Shown piece by piece: positions 43,252 through 52,391 of a stretch of DNA of 64,000 nt. The notes beneath the pieces are model-generated. The model was given only the letters and a program-made list of their open reading frames with translations, did not search any database and was not told where the DNA came from. This DNA comes from Fibrisoma limi BUZ 3 (lineage in GTDB: Bacteria > Bacteroidota > Bacteroidia > Cytophagales > Spirosomataceae), in contig NZ_CAIT01000005.1 in NCBI RefSeq assembly GCF_000296815.2, positions 558,001 to 622,000 on the forward strand. Direction: 5' to 3'. The position numbers were made by a program, and so were the translations under genes. The first letter of the stretch is position 1. Every line of letters begins with the position of its first letter.

Positions 43252-45468
43252 ATGCTACTTACAGTACGATTACCGTTAGTCTATGCCTTACTTATACTAC
43301 TGAGCGCAACGCCAGTGAGACTCTTTGCTCAATCCGACACCGTACGTAGTCCGTTAACTACGTCCGCCCATGTGTTAAATGAGGTGACGGTACGAAGCCG
43401 GCGTATGCCTTCGGTTGAATCATTACCCGATGTCTACGGTACCTACCTGATGGCAGGGAAGCGGAGTGAGGTGATTCGGCTATCGGGTCTTGATGCCAAT
43501 GTGGCTGAGAAAACGGGGCGGCAGGTTTTCGCGCGAGTTCCCGGCGTGTTTGTCTACGATATGGATGGCGTCGGCAACCAGATCAACATTGCCACGCGGG
43601 GGCTGGACCCGCACCGCTCCTGGGAATTGAACAGTCGGCAGAACGGCGTTATCACCAACTCCGACCTGTACGGCTATCCGGCCAGCCATTTCTCCCCGCC
43701 GTTAGAAAGTATTGATCGGGTCGAACTGGTGCGGGGTACGGCGTCGCTTCAATATGGTTCGCAGTTTGGCGGCATGATCAACTACGTCACGAAAGGAGCC
43801 GATACGACCCGAACGATTGGTTACGAGAGCATTAACTCAGTTGGGTCATACGGCCTGCGGAGTATGTACAACGCCCTTGGTGGTCGAATTGGGAAATGGG
43901 CGTATTACGTCTACGATTACCGACGACATTCCGATGGGTACCGCCAGAACAGTTGTTCCGACGCCCAGGCCCAGTTTGCCAGTCTGCAATACCAGGCCAC
44001 GGATCGGCTACGACTTCGGGCTGAACTCGGCCGGTCGACGTACCGCTACCAGATACCGGGTCCGTTGACCGATTCGATGTTTGCAGAAAATCCACGCCAG
44101 TCGACACGTAGTCGAAACTACTTCAGTCCCGATATCTGGGTGCCATCGGTGCGGCTGGACTGGCAACTGACGGACCGGACACAAATTGTCTGGACAACAT
44201 CGGCCGTGCTGGGTACACGCAGCAGCGTTCAGTTCGATGCGTTCGCTACGGTAGCCGATGCCATTGATCCGCAAACGGGTCAATATAAACCAAGGCAGGT
44301 AGACATCGACCGCTTCAACAGCTACACGTCTGAACTTAGGCTGCTGCACCGGTACGCCTTTGTGAACCGGGAAGCTACACTGGCAATTGGAGTTCAGGGC
44401 ATCAACAACGACCTACACCGGCGTCAGTTGGGCCAGGGTACCACCGGCACAGACTACGATTTGAGTCTGGTAGAAGGGACTATCTGGGGCCGGGATCTGC
44501 ACTTCCGGACGCGCAACGTAGCAGTATTCGCTGAAAACCAGTTTCGGTTAACGTCCCGGCTTACCGTTTCGGCCGGTCTGCGGGCCGAAAACGGAGAAAG
44601 CCGGATGAGCGGCCTGATTCGGTACTACGCCCCAATCGACGTGCCGAATACCATCACACACCGGTTCGTGCTGGCGGGCGTTAATGCGCAATACCGGTTA
44701 AACGACGCCGTTCGGGTATACGGCGGCTGGTCGCAGGCGTATCGGCCCGTTATCTTCAAAGATATTATTCCGGCTTCGGTCTATGAACGGGTGGCTCCAA
44801 ATCTGAAGGATGCCACCGGCTTCAACGCGGAGCTTGGCATTGAAGGACACTGGCAGGCGCTTCGGATGCACGTAACGCTGTTCGACCTGCTGTACCGAAA
44901 CCGGATGGGTAATCTCATCACGACCGACCCGGCCGGTCAGAGTCTGGTACTGCGTACGAACATCGGTGACAGCCGTAATCAGGGCGTTGAGGCACTGGTC
45001 GAGGTTGATGTGGTGCATACGCGTCGGTGGGGCGTTCAGGTGTTTTCGACAACGGCTTATATCGACGCCCGCTACGTTAACGCGTCGGTATCGAATGGCC
45101 GGGAAAACATGGTCGTCGACGGAAATCGGGTTGAGTCGGTGCCCGTCTGGACAAGTCGCAACGGCCTGGTGGTTCGCTACGGCCGCGCCCGCCTGACCAC
45201 CTTGTACAGCTACGTTGGCCAGACCTTTTCAGACGCGCTGAATACGCCTATCCCCACGGCTAACGGTGCCAAAGGTCCGGTGCCCGCCTACGGACTGTGG
45301 GATGTAAACGTGAGCTGGCGAACCAGTAAGCACGTTCTCATCCGGGGCAGCCTGAACAACCTGCTGAACCGGCAGTATTTCACGAAACGACCGACGTTTT
45401 ATCCGGGGCCGGGCGTCTGGCCGTCGGACGGACGTAGTGGCGTTGTTGCGGTTGGGTTTACGTTGTGA
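43252..45468 (+). CDS. TonB-dependent receptor, FecA-like
   Basis: 738 residues from ATG 43252; the frame is open 40 codons further up, but this ATG starts a good signal peptide (VRLPLVYALLILLSATPVRLFAQ). Plug domain: LNEVTVRSRRMPSVESLPDV, VFARVPGVFVYDMDGVGNQINIATRG, and IDRVELVRGTASLQYGSQFGG. A 22-strand barrel follows to the usual aromatic end (VVAVGFTL). FecA-type receptors import ferric citrate or other chelates with TonB energy. No carboxypeptidase-like N-terminal domain, so it is not of the SusC type. Confidence 0.94.
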   Translation: MLLTVRLPLVYALLILLSATPVRLFAQSDTVRSPLTTSAHVLNEVTVRSRRMPSVESLPDVYGTYLMAGKRSEVIRLSGLDANVAEKTGRQVFARVPGVFVYDMDGVGNQINIATRGLDPHRSWELNSRQNGVITNSDLYGYPASHFSPPLESIDRVELVRGTASLQYGSQFGGMINYVTKGADTTRTIGYESINSVGSYGLRSMYNALGGRIGKWAYYVYDYRRHSDGYRQNSCSDAQAQFASLQYQATDRLRLRAELGRSTYRYQIPGPLTDSMFAENPRQSTRSRNYFSPDIWVPSVRLDWQLTDRTQIVWTTSAVLGTRSSVQFDAFATVADAIDPQTGQYKPRQVDIDRFNSYTSELRLLHRYAFVNREATLAIGVQGINNDLHRRQLGQGTTGTDYDLSLVEGTIWGRDLHFRTRNVAVFAENQFRLTSRLTVSAGLRAENGESRMSGLIRYYAPIDVPNTITHRFVLAGVNAQYRLNDAVRVYGGWSQAYRPVIFKDIIPASVYERVAPNLKDATGFNAELGIEGHWQALRMHVTLFDLLYRNRMGNLITTDPAGQSLVLRTNIGDSRNQGVEALVEVDVVHTRRWGVQVFSTTAYIDARYVNASVSNGRENMVVDGNRVESVPVWTSRNGLVVRYGRARLTTLYSYVGQTFSDALNTPIPTANGAKGPVPAYGLWDVNVSWRTSKHVLIRGSLNNLLNRQYFTKRPTFYPGPGVWPSDGRSGVVAVGFTL

Positions 45469-45481
45469 CAACCTGAACATT

Positions 45482-45526
45482 AACCCCGTACGTAGCGGCA
45501 AACGGTTTACCGCTACGTACGGGGTT
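45482..45526. terminator. Bidirectional terminator between receptor and ABC genes
   Basis: AACCCCGTACGTAGCGG (45482-45498) pairs perfectly over 17 bases with 45510-45526 around an 11-base loop. It lies between convergent genes and can serve both. T-runs are short (TT) on either side. Confidence 0.7.
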
Positions 45527-45539
45527 ATAGCTAATCAAG

Positions 45540-46199
45540 CTACCGAATATAACCGTAGTGTTGTAGCTGCTGTTCCGGCTCAGTCAACTGGATCGTGCGT
45601 CCGCCCGATGTGAGAACATACACCGTGTCGCTTATGTCCAGTACGTCGCGGTAATAATGATCGGTCAGTAAAATGCCCTTCTGGTGTTTTACGGTGCTGA
45701 TCAAAACTTTGAGCGTCTCGACATGCAGGGGCATTACGTTCGAAAACGGCTCATCAAGCAGCACGAAGTCGGTCGGACTGGTCAAAACCAGTACAGTTTC
45801 GATCAGCCGCTGCTGACCGCCGGATAGCTGGTCGAACCGGTGCGGAAGCATGTCGGTCAGCTCGGGGAAGAGCTCAGTAGCCGTTGTTACCGATGAGCCG
45901 TATAGCCCAAACACCTCGCTGATCAGCAACGTACCGGGAATGAACGATTTCTGCGGAAGAAAGGCGATTGTGTTGGGGCGCTGGTACAGTTTGTCAACGT
46001 AATGGCCGTTGATGCGGACCGAGTGGTTCTGAGCTGATCGGGTACCGTAAATGATTTCAAGCAAGGAAGATTTACCGTAGCCATTCCGGCCCAGCAACCC
46101 GATTACCTGACCAACATCCACCCGGACATAGATGTTTTGCAGAATCCGGTGCTGACCATATTCCAGCCAGATACTGTCCGCTTCCAGCCGCGCTGTCAT
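45540..46199 (-). CDS. ABC transporter ATP-binding protein
   Basis: 219 residues from ATG 46199. Walker A GRNGYGKSSLLE, a Q-loop region (IAFLPQKSFIPG), signature LSGGQQR, Walker B DFVLLDEPFSN and the H-loop LLTDHYY. It is a single-domain ATPase. Its start overlaps by four bases the stop of a small membrane-protein gene, so both act together. Resembles LptB/LolD-size ATPases used with separate permeases. The transported compound is unknown. Confidence 0.92.
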   Translation of the reverse strand: MTARLEADSIWLEYGQHRILQNIYVRVDVGQVIGLLGRNGYGKSSLLEIIYGTRSAQNHSVRINGHYVDKLYQRPNTIAFLPQKSFIPGTLLISEVFGLYGSSVTTATELFPELTDMLPHRFDQLSGGQQRLIETVLVLTSPTDFVLLDEPFSNVMPLHVETLKVLISTVKHQKGILLTDHYYRDVLDISDTVYVLTSGGRTIQLTEPEQQLQHYGYIR

Positions 46200-46513
46200 A
46201 GTAATACGCTCATCAGACAAATCCATAATCCGAAACAAACCAGGTCGATCAGGTAGCTCAGCAAAGCCAGTTGACGTTCAGACCAGCCGAAATGATGATA
46301 AAAGAAAAAGCCCTTTCGGTTGGTGGTGCGGAACAGGTACCAGATCAGCAACTGGCTCAGCGTTCGGGTCCAGAGCAGAAACACCAGCGCTTCACTGAAA
46401 TTCCCGGACCGTAAGGTGGGCATTCCGGCCAATAGCCATAGAGCCAGCGACGTAGCGACGCTATACACCCCAATCTGTTTATAGAGAATCCAGACGACCC
46501 GCAGCCGAACCAT
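46196..46513 (-). CDS. Small membrane protein, likely partner of the ABC ATPase
   Basis: 105 residues from ATG 46513. About three hydrophobic helices (GVYSVATSLALWLLAGMP; FLLWTRTLSQLLIWYLF; YLIDLVCFGLWICLMSVLL) with a cytoplasmic loop TTNRKGFFFYHHFGWSERQL. Overlaps the ATPase gene by four bases. This is too small to be a usual ABC permease (six helices), so two to four copies would be needed, or it is a coupling subunit. No family recognised. Confidence 0.7.
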   Translation of the reverse strand: MVRLRVVWILYKQIGVYSVATSLALWLLAGMPTLRSGNFSEALVFLLWTRTLSQLLIWYLFRTTNRKGFFFYHHFGWSERQLALLSYLIDLVCFGLWICLMSVLL

Positions 46514-46914
46514 AGCGCCTATTTTTTGGAAATATAGGCGGTGCGTCCAGACCGAAATCGGACTTAACATACTTTAACAGGCTACGTAAAACTAATCATA
46601 ATACGGGGCGTGGTTGAGGAACTACGATCCAGAAAATAATGAGCCGTGGTCACAGCTCCCCAGCCTGGATACGCGATACGCCGGCAGGTATGTGATGCCC
46701 GTCGCTTTTTTGTTGGGTGAGGGAGGGCCGAACCATCCGAAGGAAATTACCAACAAGGACGATACCGTTGTACAAGCCGGTACGTATCAATTGCTGAATG
46801 AAATCGCGGTCGTTGGCTTTTTAGCGTGCGAAAACAGGGGCCTGACTGGTGTCAGTAACAACTGAACAACGGTACGCGTATGTTGCCATGTGACATCTCT
46901 GAATCAATAAGGAA
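46514..46914. other. Intergenic region with one doubtful frame
   Basis: About 400 bases between the small membrane gene and the peptidase gene. A plus-strand open frame (46614-46865, TTG start, 83 codons) has no ribosome site, no family likeness and a composition that does not clearly look coding. No RNA or repeat was seen. Confidence 0.35.
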
Positions 46915-48618
46915 TTACCTCTCCAGCCGATACACCGGATAGCGGTTGTGGGTTTTCTCGTAATACGTCGAATGGCGGTAGACGAACTCCAGTTGAGCAT
47001 TAGCATCGTTGGCAAAAGCCGTGTCGGTTGCCCTGCGCTCTTCCAGTTTCTTGCGGAGGGCCGGGTCGTTTTTCAACAGTTCGGCGGCTGTATCCTCAAA
47101 GATGTACGCCGAAAAATGCTCTTTCTGCCCCAGAATACTATCAAAGAAATTCCAGGCGAAAAACGAATCGATACCTTGAGGCTCCAGCGTTTCAACAACG
47201 TAGCGGTTGGCTGGCTGGTCGGTCGAAACCACATAGTCTCCTTTGTAAAACTGAATGGGCAGCGATTCTTTGCGAACCACTACATTCGAGTGGACGTAGT
47301 GGCCCTCGAACGGCCGTTGCGTCGTTTTGGCGTCTTCAATGTAATACGCTTGGACGGTCATCAGCGAATCGGCCGATAAAGGCCTCAACTGTGCGCCGTT
47401 CCGTTTCAGCCGGTCGATGATGGCCGTCCAGCCCTGCGGAATCACGTAGGCTTTCGGCTTACGTACCGTTACGTCGGGCACGTAGCTGTTCTGATACGGA
47501 ATTTGCTTGGTAAAGGGCGCGGATCGGTCGTAATACAGTCGTTTCAGGCTCGATACATCGCTGGGCTTGTACTTCGCTTCGTAGCCGTTGAAGGTAATCA
47601 ACTTGCTTTTCGTGCGATCCAGCTTGTAAGTGAGCGGAAACTCGGTCTGTTTACTGACAGCCTCATCGGCGTTTTGTTTGTTCCGAATGAGCAGGGTGGC
47701 GTCGCGGCTGACGATGCGCAGGGCTTCCTCCATAAACGCGAGCGTACCCCTGACCCGGCTTGGGTAGTCTTTCCACATGTGCAGTTCAACCACGAAACCG
47801 ATGCAGTTGAACAGGGCCGCATAGCCCGACGAGTAGCGGGGCGAATCGTTGAAGGCCGGGAACCCGCTTTCGGGTGTATCCGAGAAGTTGTTAACGTAGG
47901 GTACTGGTTCAAAGCCCTTCGCCGTCAGGGCCTTGTCCAGTTCGGGCTGGAGTGTTTGTGCCATATAACCCGACACGGCCGGATGCAGCTTATCCTTCAG
48001 CGTCGCGAAATACGTCATGATGTGCTGGTAGTCCGCTCCGTTGCTGGTGTGGTTGTCGATCAGTACGTGCGGCTTATACGTCTGGAACATCGTCTGCCAC
48101 GTCCGGGCATCTTCCGTATCGGTCTTGATGAAATCGCGGTTGAGGTCATAATTTCGGGCATTCCCCCGAAATCCGTATTCCAGCGGTCCGTTCTGATTTA
48201 CCCGCGACACGCCCCGGTTCAGGCATCCACCGATGTTGTACACCGGCACGATCGCCAGCAGTACGTTGCTGGGGAGGGTCTTCCGGTTCAGCATATCCCG
48301 TACCCACAGCATGGTGGCATCGATGCCTTCGGGCTCACCGGGATGAATACCGTTGTTGATCAGCAGCGTCACCTTATCGGCTGTCGGCGTGAACTGTCTG
48401 TCCGGATCGAGCAGGAAGAGGTGCAGCGGCTTACCGGCATCGGTTGGCCCCACCTCAATCAACGTTGCTTCTTCATACTGGCGGTCAAGCTGTTGGTAGA
48501 AGGCGATGATTTCGGCGTACGTAGCGGTCTCTTTGCCCTGAGACAGTTCATAACGAATTTTCTGAGCGGAGGCTGACACGGTAAGCAGGCAGAGAAAGAG
48601 CGCGATGGATCGGATCAT
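46915..48618 (-). CDS. Secreted M14-family zinc carboxypeptidase
   Basis: 567 residues with a signal peptide (MIRSIALFLCLLTVSASAQ). Zinc ligands are H92 and E95 in NNGIHPGEPEG and H190 in LIDNHTSNG; the catalytic glutamate is probably the one in GFVVELHMWKDY. The N-R dyad lies in NARNYDLNRDF. After the catalytic domain (about 25-310) come about 250 residues of unassigned beta-rich sequence. Such Bacteroidota M14 proteins trim C-terminal residues from peptides or cell-wall peptides in the periplasm. Confidence 0.9.
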   Translation of the reverse strand: MIRSIALFLCLLTVSASAQKIRYELSQGKETATYAEIIAFYQQLDRQYEEATLIEVGPTDAGKPLHLFLLDPDRQFTPTADKVTLLINNGIHPGEPEGIDATMLWVRDMLNRKTLPSNVLLAIVPVYNIGGCLNRGVSRVNQNGPLEYGFRGNARNYDLNRDFIKTDTEDARTWQTMFQTYKPHVLIDNHTSNGADYQHIMTYFATLKDKLHPAVSGYMAQTLQPELDKALTAKGFEPVPYVNNFSDTPESGFPAFNDSPRYSSGYAALFNCIGFVVELHMWKDYPSRVRGTLAFMEEALRIVSRDATLLIRNKQNADEAVSKQTEFPLTYKLDRTKSKLITFNGYEAKYKPSDVSSLKRLYYDRSAPFTKQIPYQNSYVPDVTVRKPKAYVIPQGWTAIIDRLKRNGAQLRPLSADSLMTVQAYYIEDAKTTQRPFEGHYVHSNVVVRKESLPIQFYKGDYVVSTDQPANRYVVETLEPQGIDSFFAWNFFDSILGQKEHFSAYIFEDTAAELLKNDPALRKKLEERRATDTAFANDANAQLEFVYRHSTYYEKTHNRYPVYRLER

Positions 48619-48807
48619 GGGTTGGTGTTCTCAACGTGCAAAGAAACGCAGAGCGGACGAGTTCATCGACCAATTTATCAACATTTAGACGGCTACTGTC
48701 ACTACGCAGTTGCCCGGCGTGGCTACAGGGTAACCGGCGAACCGCTCAAACATCTTCATAACCCCATTGTTTATATAAATAACAGACATTCACTCAACAA
48801 CCTTATT

Positions 48808-49260
48808 ATGACAACGACTACGAACGCCGTTCGGGCGCTGGGCAGCGGCTTGACCGGAGCCATCGTGCTGACCGTGCTGCACGAAACCGTACGCCAGTTT
48901 GTGCCTCAGGCCCCCCGAGCCGATAAGCTGGGTGAGCGAGTGCTGATCAAAGGCATTCGGGCCGCCGGCCATTCGGCACCGGCCGAAGACGACCTGTACG
49001 TACCGGCCATGATCGGCGACATTGCATCTAATGCCCTCTACTACAGCCTGGTCGGGCTGAACGATGGTAAATCACCCCTGCTGATCGGTACAGCGCTGGG
49101 TACAGCGGCCGGACTCGGAGCGGTTATGCTGCCGGGACCGATGGGCCTGGGCGAAAAACCAACCCGGCGCTCAACTGCAACCTCGGCAATGACAGTGGCG
49201 TGGTACCTGGTGAGTGGCATAGTGGCCGGGACAACCTACAAGCTGATGAAGATGTTCTGA
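48808..49260 (+). CDS. Small membrane protein of unknown function
   Basis: 150 residues from ATG 48808. About four hydrophobic segments (ALGSGLTGAIVLTVLHETVRQF, ALYYSLVGL, LLIGTALGTAAGLGAVMLPGP, AMTVAWYLVSGIVAGTTYKLM). This is a glycine/alanine-rich inner-membrane protein I cannot assign. Intergenic space upstream and downstream; no operon partner. Confidence 0.65.
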   Translation: MTTTTNAVRALGSGLTGAIVLTVLHETVRQFVPQAPRADKLGERVLIKGIRAAGHSAPAEDDLYVPAMIGDIASNALYYSLVGLNDGKSPLLIGTALGTAAGLGAVMLPGPMGLGEKPTRRSTATSAMTVAWYLVSGIVAGTTYKLMKMF

Positions 49261-49423
49261 ACAGCGCTGAAGAGGCTATACGCCTAGGTTCAGCAATTAC
49301 TGTATCCTTTCGCTCAAAGAGTTTACAACCCGATTCCGGCAGAACATACCTTTGTCTCAAACGTTACGAAGCTGCGAATGATGATTCGTAGTCTGAAAAC
49401 GATTCTTTCGTTTGAACACCCGT

Positions 49424-50263
49424 ATGGTTGAGTTTGCCGGTAGTCGGTTTGGCTGGTGGCTTGTTGCCCTGAGCCTTGTTTTCTTATTCTCGCAGTGTAC
49501 CGAGTCGTCGCTGTCTTCTTCGGTAGTGACGGACCCCTCGCTTCTTCAGATCAATCTGCTCATTATGCGGCAGAATGGGAACGACGTCAGCCGGTCGGCA
49601 ACCGTTGAAGCCTACGTCCGTGACCGCGATGGCAAGCCTGTGGCTAATAACAGCATCCAGCTAAAAGTTAATGGCACGGCGCTACGCCTGAACCAGGGCG
49701 CTACGAACTATTACGGCGCATTTCCGTACTACGAACTGAAAGATTCATCGATTCGCATTGCAGGCAATCAGGACTACATCGTTACGGTGGTGATGAGTAA
49801 TGGCCAAACCTTCGAACTGGGCCGCATTCGGACGCAGCCTGACCTGACAGCCGATCATTTCACCATTCCACTGACACACCACCGGAGCCGGCCGCTGACA
49901 ATCCAGTGGAACAATGTCGAACCCCATAGTTATCTCGTAAACTTGTGGCACCAGTGCCAGGGCGAGGGCTCTACCAGCGAGCTGAAAATTTTTAAGATCA
50001 GGGAGAAAAAAGACCCGAGCGGGAACGTCGTGCAGGAAGAGCGGAGCGTTGCGGAGACTGACTACCTGAACCAGCGGCTTGGTTCCGGAAAAGGTAACTT
50101 CGTGCTGCCCAAATCGTATCTGGAGGGGAATGATACCGATGTCAATGCGCTGGGGGTAAGCGTGAGTTCGACCGAAACCGTGAAAGCCGACGAGCCCTTT
50201 CTGCCCGGCAGTACCATCACCAGCCAGCGGGAGGGGCTGTACCGGATCGACGTGACAAATTAA
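49424..50263 (+). CDS. Lipoprotein with Ig-like fold, unknown function
   Basis: 279 residues from ATG 49424 (the TTG at 49412 is an alternative). The signal peptide ends LFSQCTESS, a lipoprotein site. The next part (about 45-140) reads as a beta-sandwich: ATVEAYVRDRDGKPVANNSIQLKVNGTAL, then FPYYELKDSSIRIAG. The second half (RPLTIQWNNVEPHSYLVNLW) could be another sandwich. It looks like a cell-surface or periplasmic lipoprotein. Stop codon overlaps the convergent YdeI gene by four bases. Confidence 0.7.
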   Translation: MVEFAGSRFGWWLVALSLVFLFSQCTESSLSSSVVTDPSLLQINLLIMRQNGNDVSRSATVEAYVRDRDGKPVANNSIQLKVNGTALRLNQGATNYYGAFPYYELKDSSIRIAGNQDYIVTVVMSNGQTFELGRIRTQPDLTADHFTIPLTHHRSRPLTIQWNNVEPHSYLVNLWHQCQGEGSTSELKIFKIREKKDPSGNVVQEERSVAETDYLNQRLGSGKGNFVLPKSYLEGNDTDVNALGVSVSSTETVKADEPFLPGSTITSQREGLYRIDVTN

Positions 50264-50736
50264 CCGCGTTTCAGTTTTAGCCGATCAATCATCCTGATAG
50301 CCCGGTCGATGCGCGTTTGTACGCCCTTGGCCGACGATACGTAGTACATAATCCCGCGTTGCTGCCCCGGTGTCAACTCGTGAAACCGGCGGTTGCCCTC
50401 GTCGTCAATCGCAAGTAATTCCTCAAGCTCTTCCGGCATCGCCTGCCCATAGGGACTGTCGTCCCGACGGATTGTGGCTTTCACTGCCTGACCAAGCACC
50501 AAACCGGCTTTTTTGCGGATCGGCGGTCCGACACTGATAAAAAACAGGCCATTACCTTTAGGCATCAGGGCGCAATGATACTCGATCGCGTCGTTGATCG
50601 AGCAGATCACCCGACTGTAGCCTTTGGTTGTAAACTGACGGGCTACGTCGTCGGGCACATCGATGTAATGAATGCCGCCTTTGATGGTAAACCGCTCAAT
50701 ACGCGTGTCGAAACTGAAGGACTGGTTGGTCTCCAT
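50260..50736 (-). CDS. DUF1905/YdeI-like protein
   Basis: 158 residues. An N-terminal DUF1905 beta-barrel (IHYIDVPDDVARQF, SINDAIEYHCALMPKGNGLFFISV) and a C-terminal YdeI/OmpD-associated helical part (PEELEELLAIDDEGNRRFHELTPGQQRGIMYYVSSAK). The latter family is linked to bacteriocin tolerance in some enterobacteria, though the biochemical role is unknown. Soluble, no signal peptide. Convergent with a lipoprotein gene. Confidence 0.85.
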   Translation of the reverse strand: METNQSFSFDTRIERFTIKGGIHYIDVPDDVARQFTTKGYSRVICSINDAIEYHCALMPKGNGLFFISVGPPIRKKAGLVLGQAVKATIRRDDSPYGQAMPEELEELLAIDDEGNRRFHELTPGQQRGIMYYVSSAKGVQTRIDRAIRMIDRLKLKRG

Positions 50737-50846
50737 GACCAGGAAGAACGTTTATCGGTTGGTGAAAAATATTTTGCAATTTATCGCCGACAAATAGGGT
50801 TGTCCAATAAATAAAGCACATTTGCCTTAAAAGAAGCCGGTTTTGC

Positions 50847-51068
50847 ATGAGCGCTGAACAACCCAATAACCCTTTGCACGGCAAAACGCTGGAAATGATT
50901 CTGAACGAACTGGTTGACCGCTACGGGTGGGATGGCCTGAGCTACCACATCCGGATCAACTGCTTTATGAACAACCCCAGCATCAAGTCCAGTCTGACGT
51001 TTCTGCGCAAAACGCCCTGGGCCCGTCAGAAAGTGGAAGATTTATATTTGCGCATGAAACAAAGATGA
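50847..51068 (+). CDS. VF530-family DNA-binding protein (DUF2132)
   Basis: 73 residues. Nearly all of it is the VF530 domain: [28 protein letters not shown] and [30 protein letters not shown]530 proteins are small, helical, and may bind DNA; their cellular job is unknown. It lies 74 bases upstream of a DEAD-box helicase gene on the same strand, perhaps in one operon. Confidence 0.9.
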   Translation: MSAEQPNNPLHGKTLEMILNELVDRYGWDGLSYHIRINCFMNNPSIKSSLTFLRKTPWARQKVEDLYLRMKQR

Positions 51069-51142
51069 GTTTACTGGTTCAGGTTCTACGCTTCTTAGCG
51101 CGGCCGGATTGGACCTGAACCGTTGAACCGAATACCGATATC

Positions 51143-52378
51143 ATGAAATTTGACGAATACAATATCGCCCCCGAGATCAAGCGTAATCTGGAAACGCTGG
51201 GCTTTAAACGGCCGACCGACATCCAGTACAAAGCCATTCCGTCTATCCTGAAGGGGGAGGACGTACTGGCCATCGCCCAGACCGGTACGGGGAAAACGGC
51301 TGCATTTGCCATTCCGGTCATCAGTATGCTCCACAGCCGGAAAAGCTCCAGCCGGGCCGAGGGCGTGAAGTGTCTGGTGATGGTACCGACCCGCGAACTG
51401 GCCATTCAGATCACCGATGTGTTCCGGTCGCTGGGGGAGCACACCCGCACTAAGTCGTTCTCTGTGTTCGGGGGCGTGGAGCAGGACCCGCAGATCATGC
51501 GGCTCGAAAAAGGAATCGACATCCTGGTGGCGACACCTGGTCGGCTGTTCGATCTGGTCAGTCAGGGCCATCTGAAACTCGACCGCGTTGAAATCCTGAT
51601 TCTGGATGAGGCCGACCATATGCTGGATCTGGGGTTTTTAAAAGACATCCAGGATCTGGTGAAGCGCCTGCCCCGCAAGCGGCAAACGTTGTTTTTCTCG
51701 GCCACGATCGACGAAACGATCAAAAAGCTGGCGTATTCGCTGGTGCATAACCCTATCCGCATTCAGATTTCGCCGGAGAACCGTGTAGCCCGTAACATTG
51801 AGCACTCCGTCGCTTTCGTTGAGATGGACGACAAACGGTTCTTTCTCGAACGGATCGTGAAAGAACACCCCGACAACAAAATCCTGGTGTTCGTGCGGAC
51901 GAAGGTCCGGGCCGAGCGGGTGGCCAGCGCTCTGCATCGCATGGGGCTTTCGAGTCAGACCATTCACGGCGATAAAGAGCAGGCCAGCCGGGTACAGGTG
52001 CTGAACCAGTTTCGGAAAGGTGACGTGAAGGTGCTGATTGCTACGGATGTCAGCGCCCGGGGAATTGATATTCCAAATGTGGACTACGTAGTTAACTATG
52101 ATCTGCCCGAGCAGCCCGAAAACTACGTCCACCGCGTAGGTCGGACCGGTCGGGGTACGCAGAAAGGAACGGCGGTGTCATTTTGCAGTAGCGAAGAAAA
52201 ACCACTGCTGGCCGAGATTGAAACGTATCTGAACCAGCCCGTTGCCCGCATCGATATATCCAAAGAAGACTACATGGCCACCCGCGACCTGAGCGACGAC
52301 GCCCGCGTTGACCTTAAAGCCCTGATGCAGGAGGTCGAGGAGTTTGAGCACAACAAGAAAAAGAAGAAGGGAAAATAG
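51143..52378 (+). CDS. DEAD-box RNA helicase, RhlE-like
   Basis: 411 residues. Q motif (PTDIQYKAIP), motif I AQTGTGKTAAF, Ia PTRELA, Ib ATPGRLFD, II LDEADHML, III FSATI, then domain 2 with IATDVSARGIDIPNV and HRVGRTGR. A short basic C-terminal tail ends in lysines (NKKKKKGK). RNA remodelling in ribosome assembly or RNA decay is expected. No specific RNA-binding C-terminal domain as in CsdA/DbpA, so RhlE type is the best fit. Confidence 0.93.
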   Translation: MKFDEYNIAPEIKRNLETLGFKRPTDIQYKAIPSILKGEDVLAIAQTGTGKTAAFAIPVISMLHSRKSSSRAEGVKCLVMVPTRELAIQITDVFRSLGEHTRTKSFSVFGGVEQDPQIMRLEKGIDILVATPGRLFDLVSQGHLKLDRVEILILDEADHMLDLGFLKDIQDLVKRLPRKRQTLFFSATIDETIKKLAYSLVHNPIRIQISPENRVARNIEHSVAFVEMDDKRFFLERIVKEHPDNKILVFVRTKVRAERVASALHRMGLSSQTIHGDKEQASRVQVLNQFRKGDVKVLIATDVSARGIDIPNVDYVVNYDLPEQPENYVHRVGRTGRGTQKGTAVSFCSSEEKPLLAEIETYLNQPVARIDISKEDYMATRDLSDDARVDLKALMQEVEEFEHNKKKKKGK

Positions 52379-52391
52379 CGGAGACCGGCTG

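Noticed and set aside
46614-46865. 83-codon plus-strand frame between ABC and peptidase genes
   Set aside because: TTG start, no ribosome site, no recognised domain, and no conserved neighbour; treated as intergenic.
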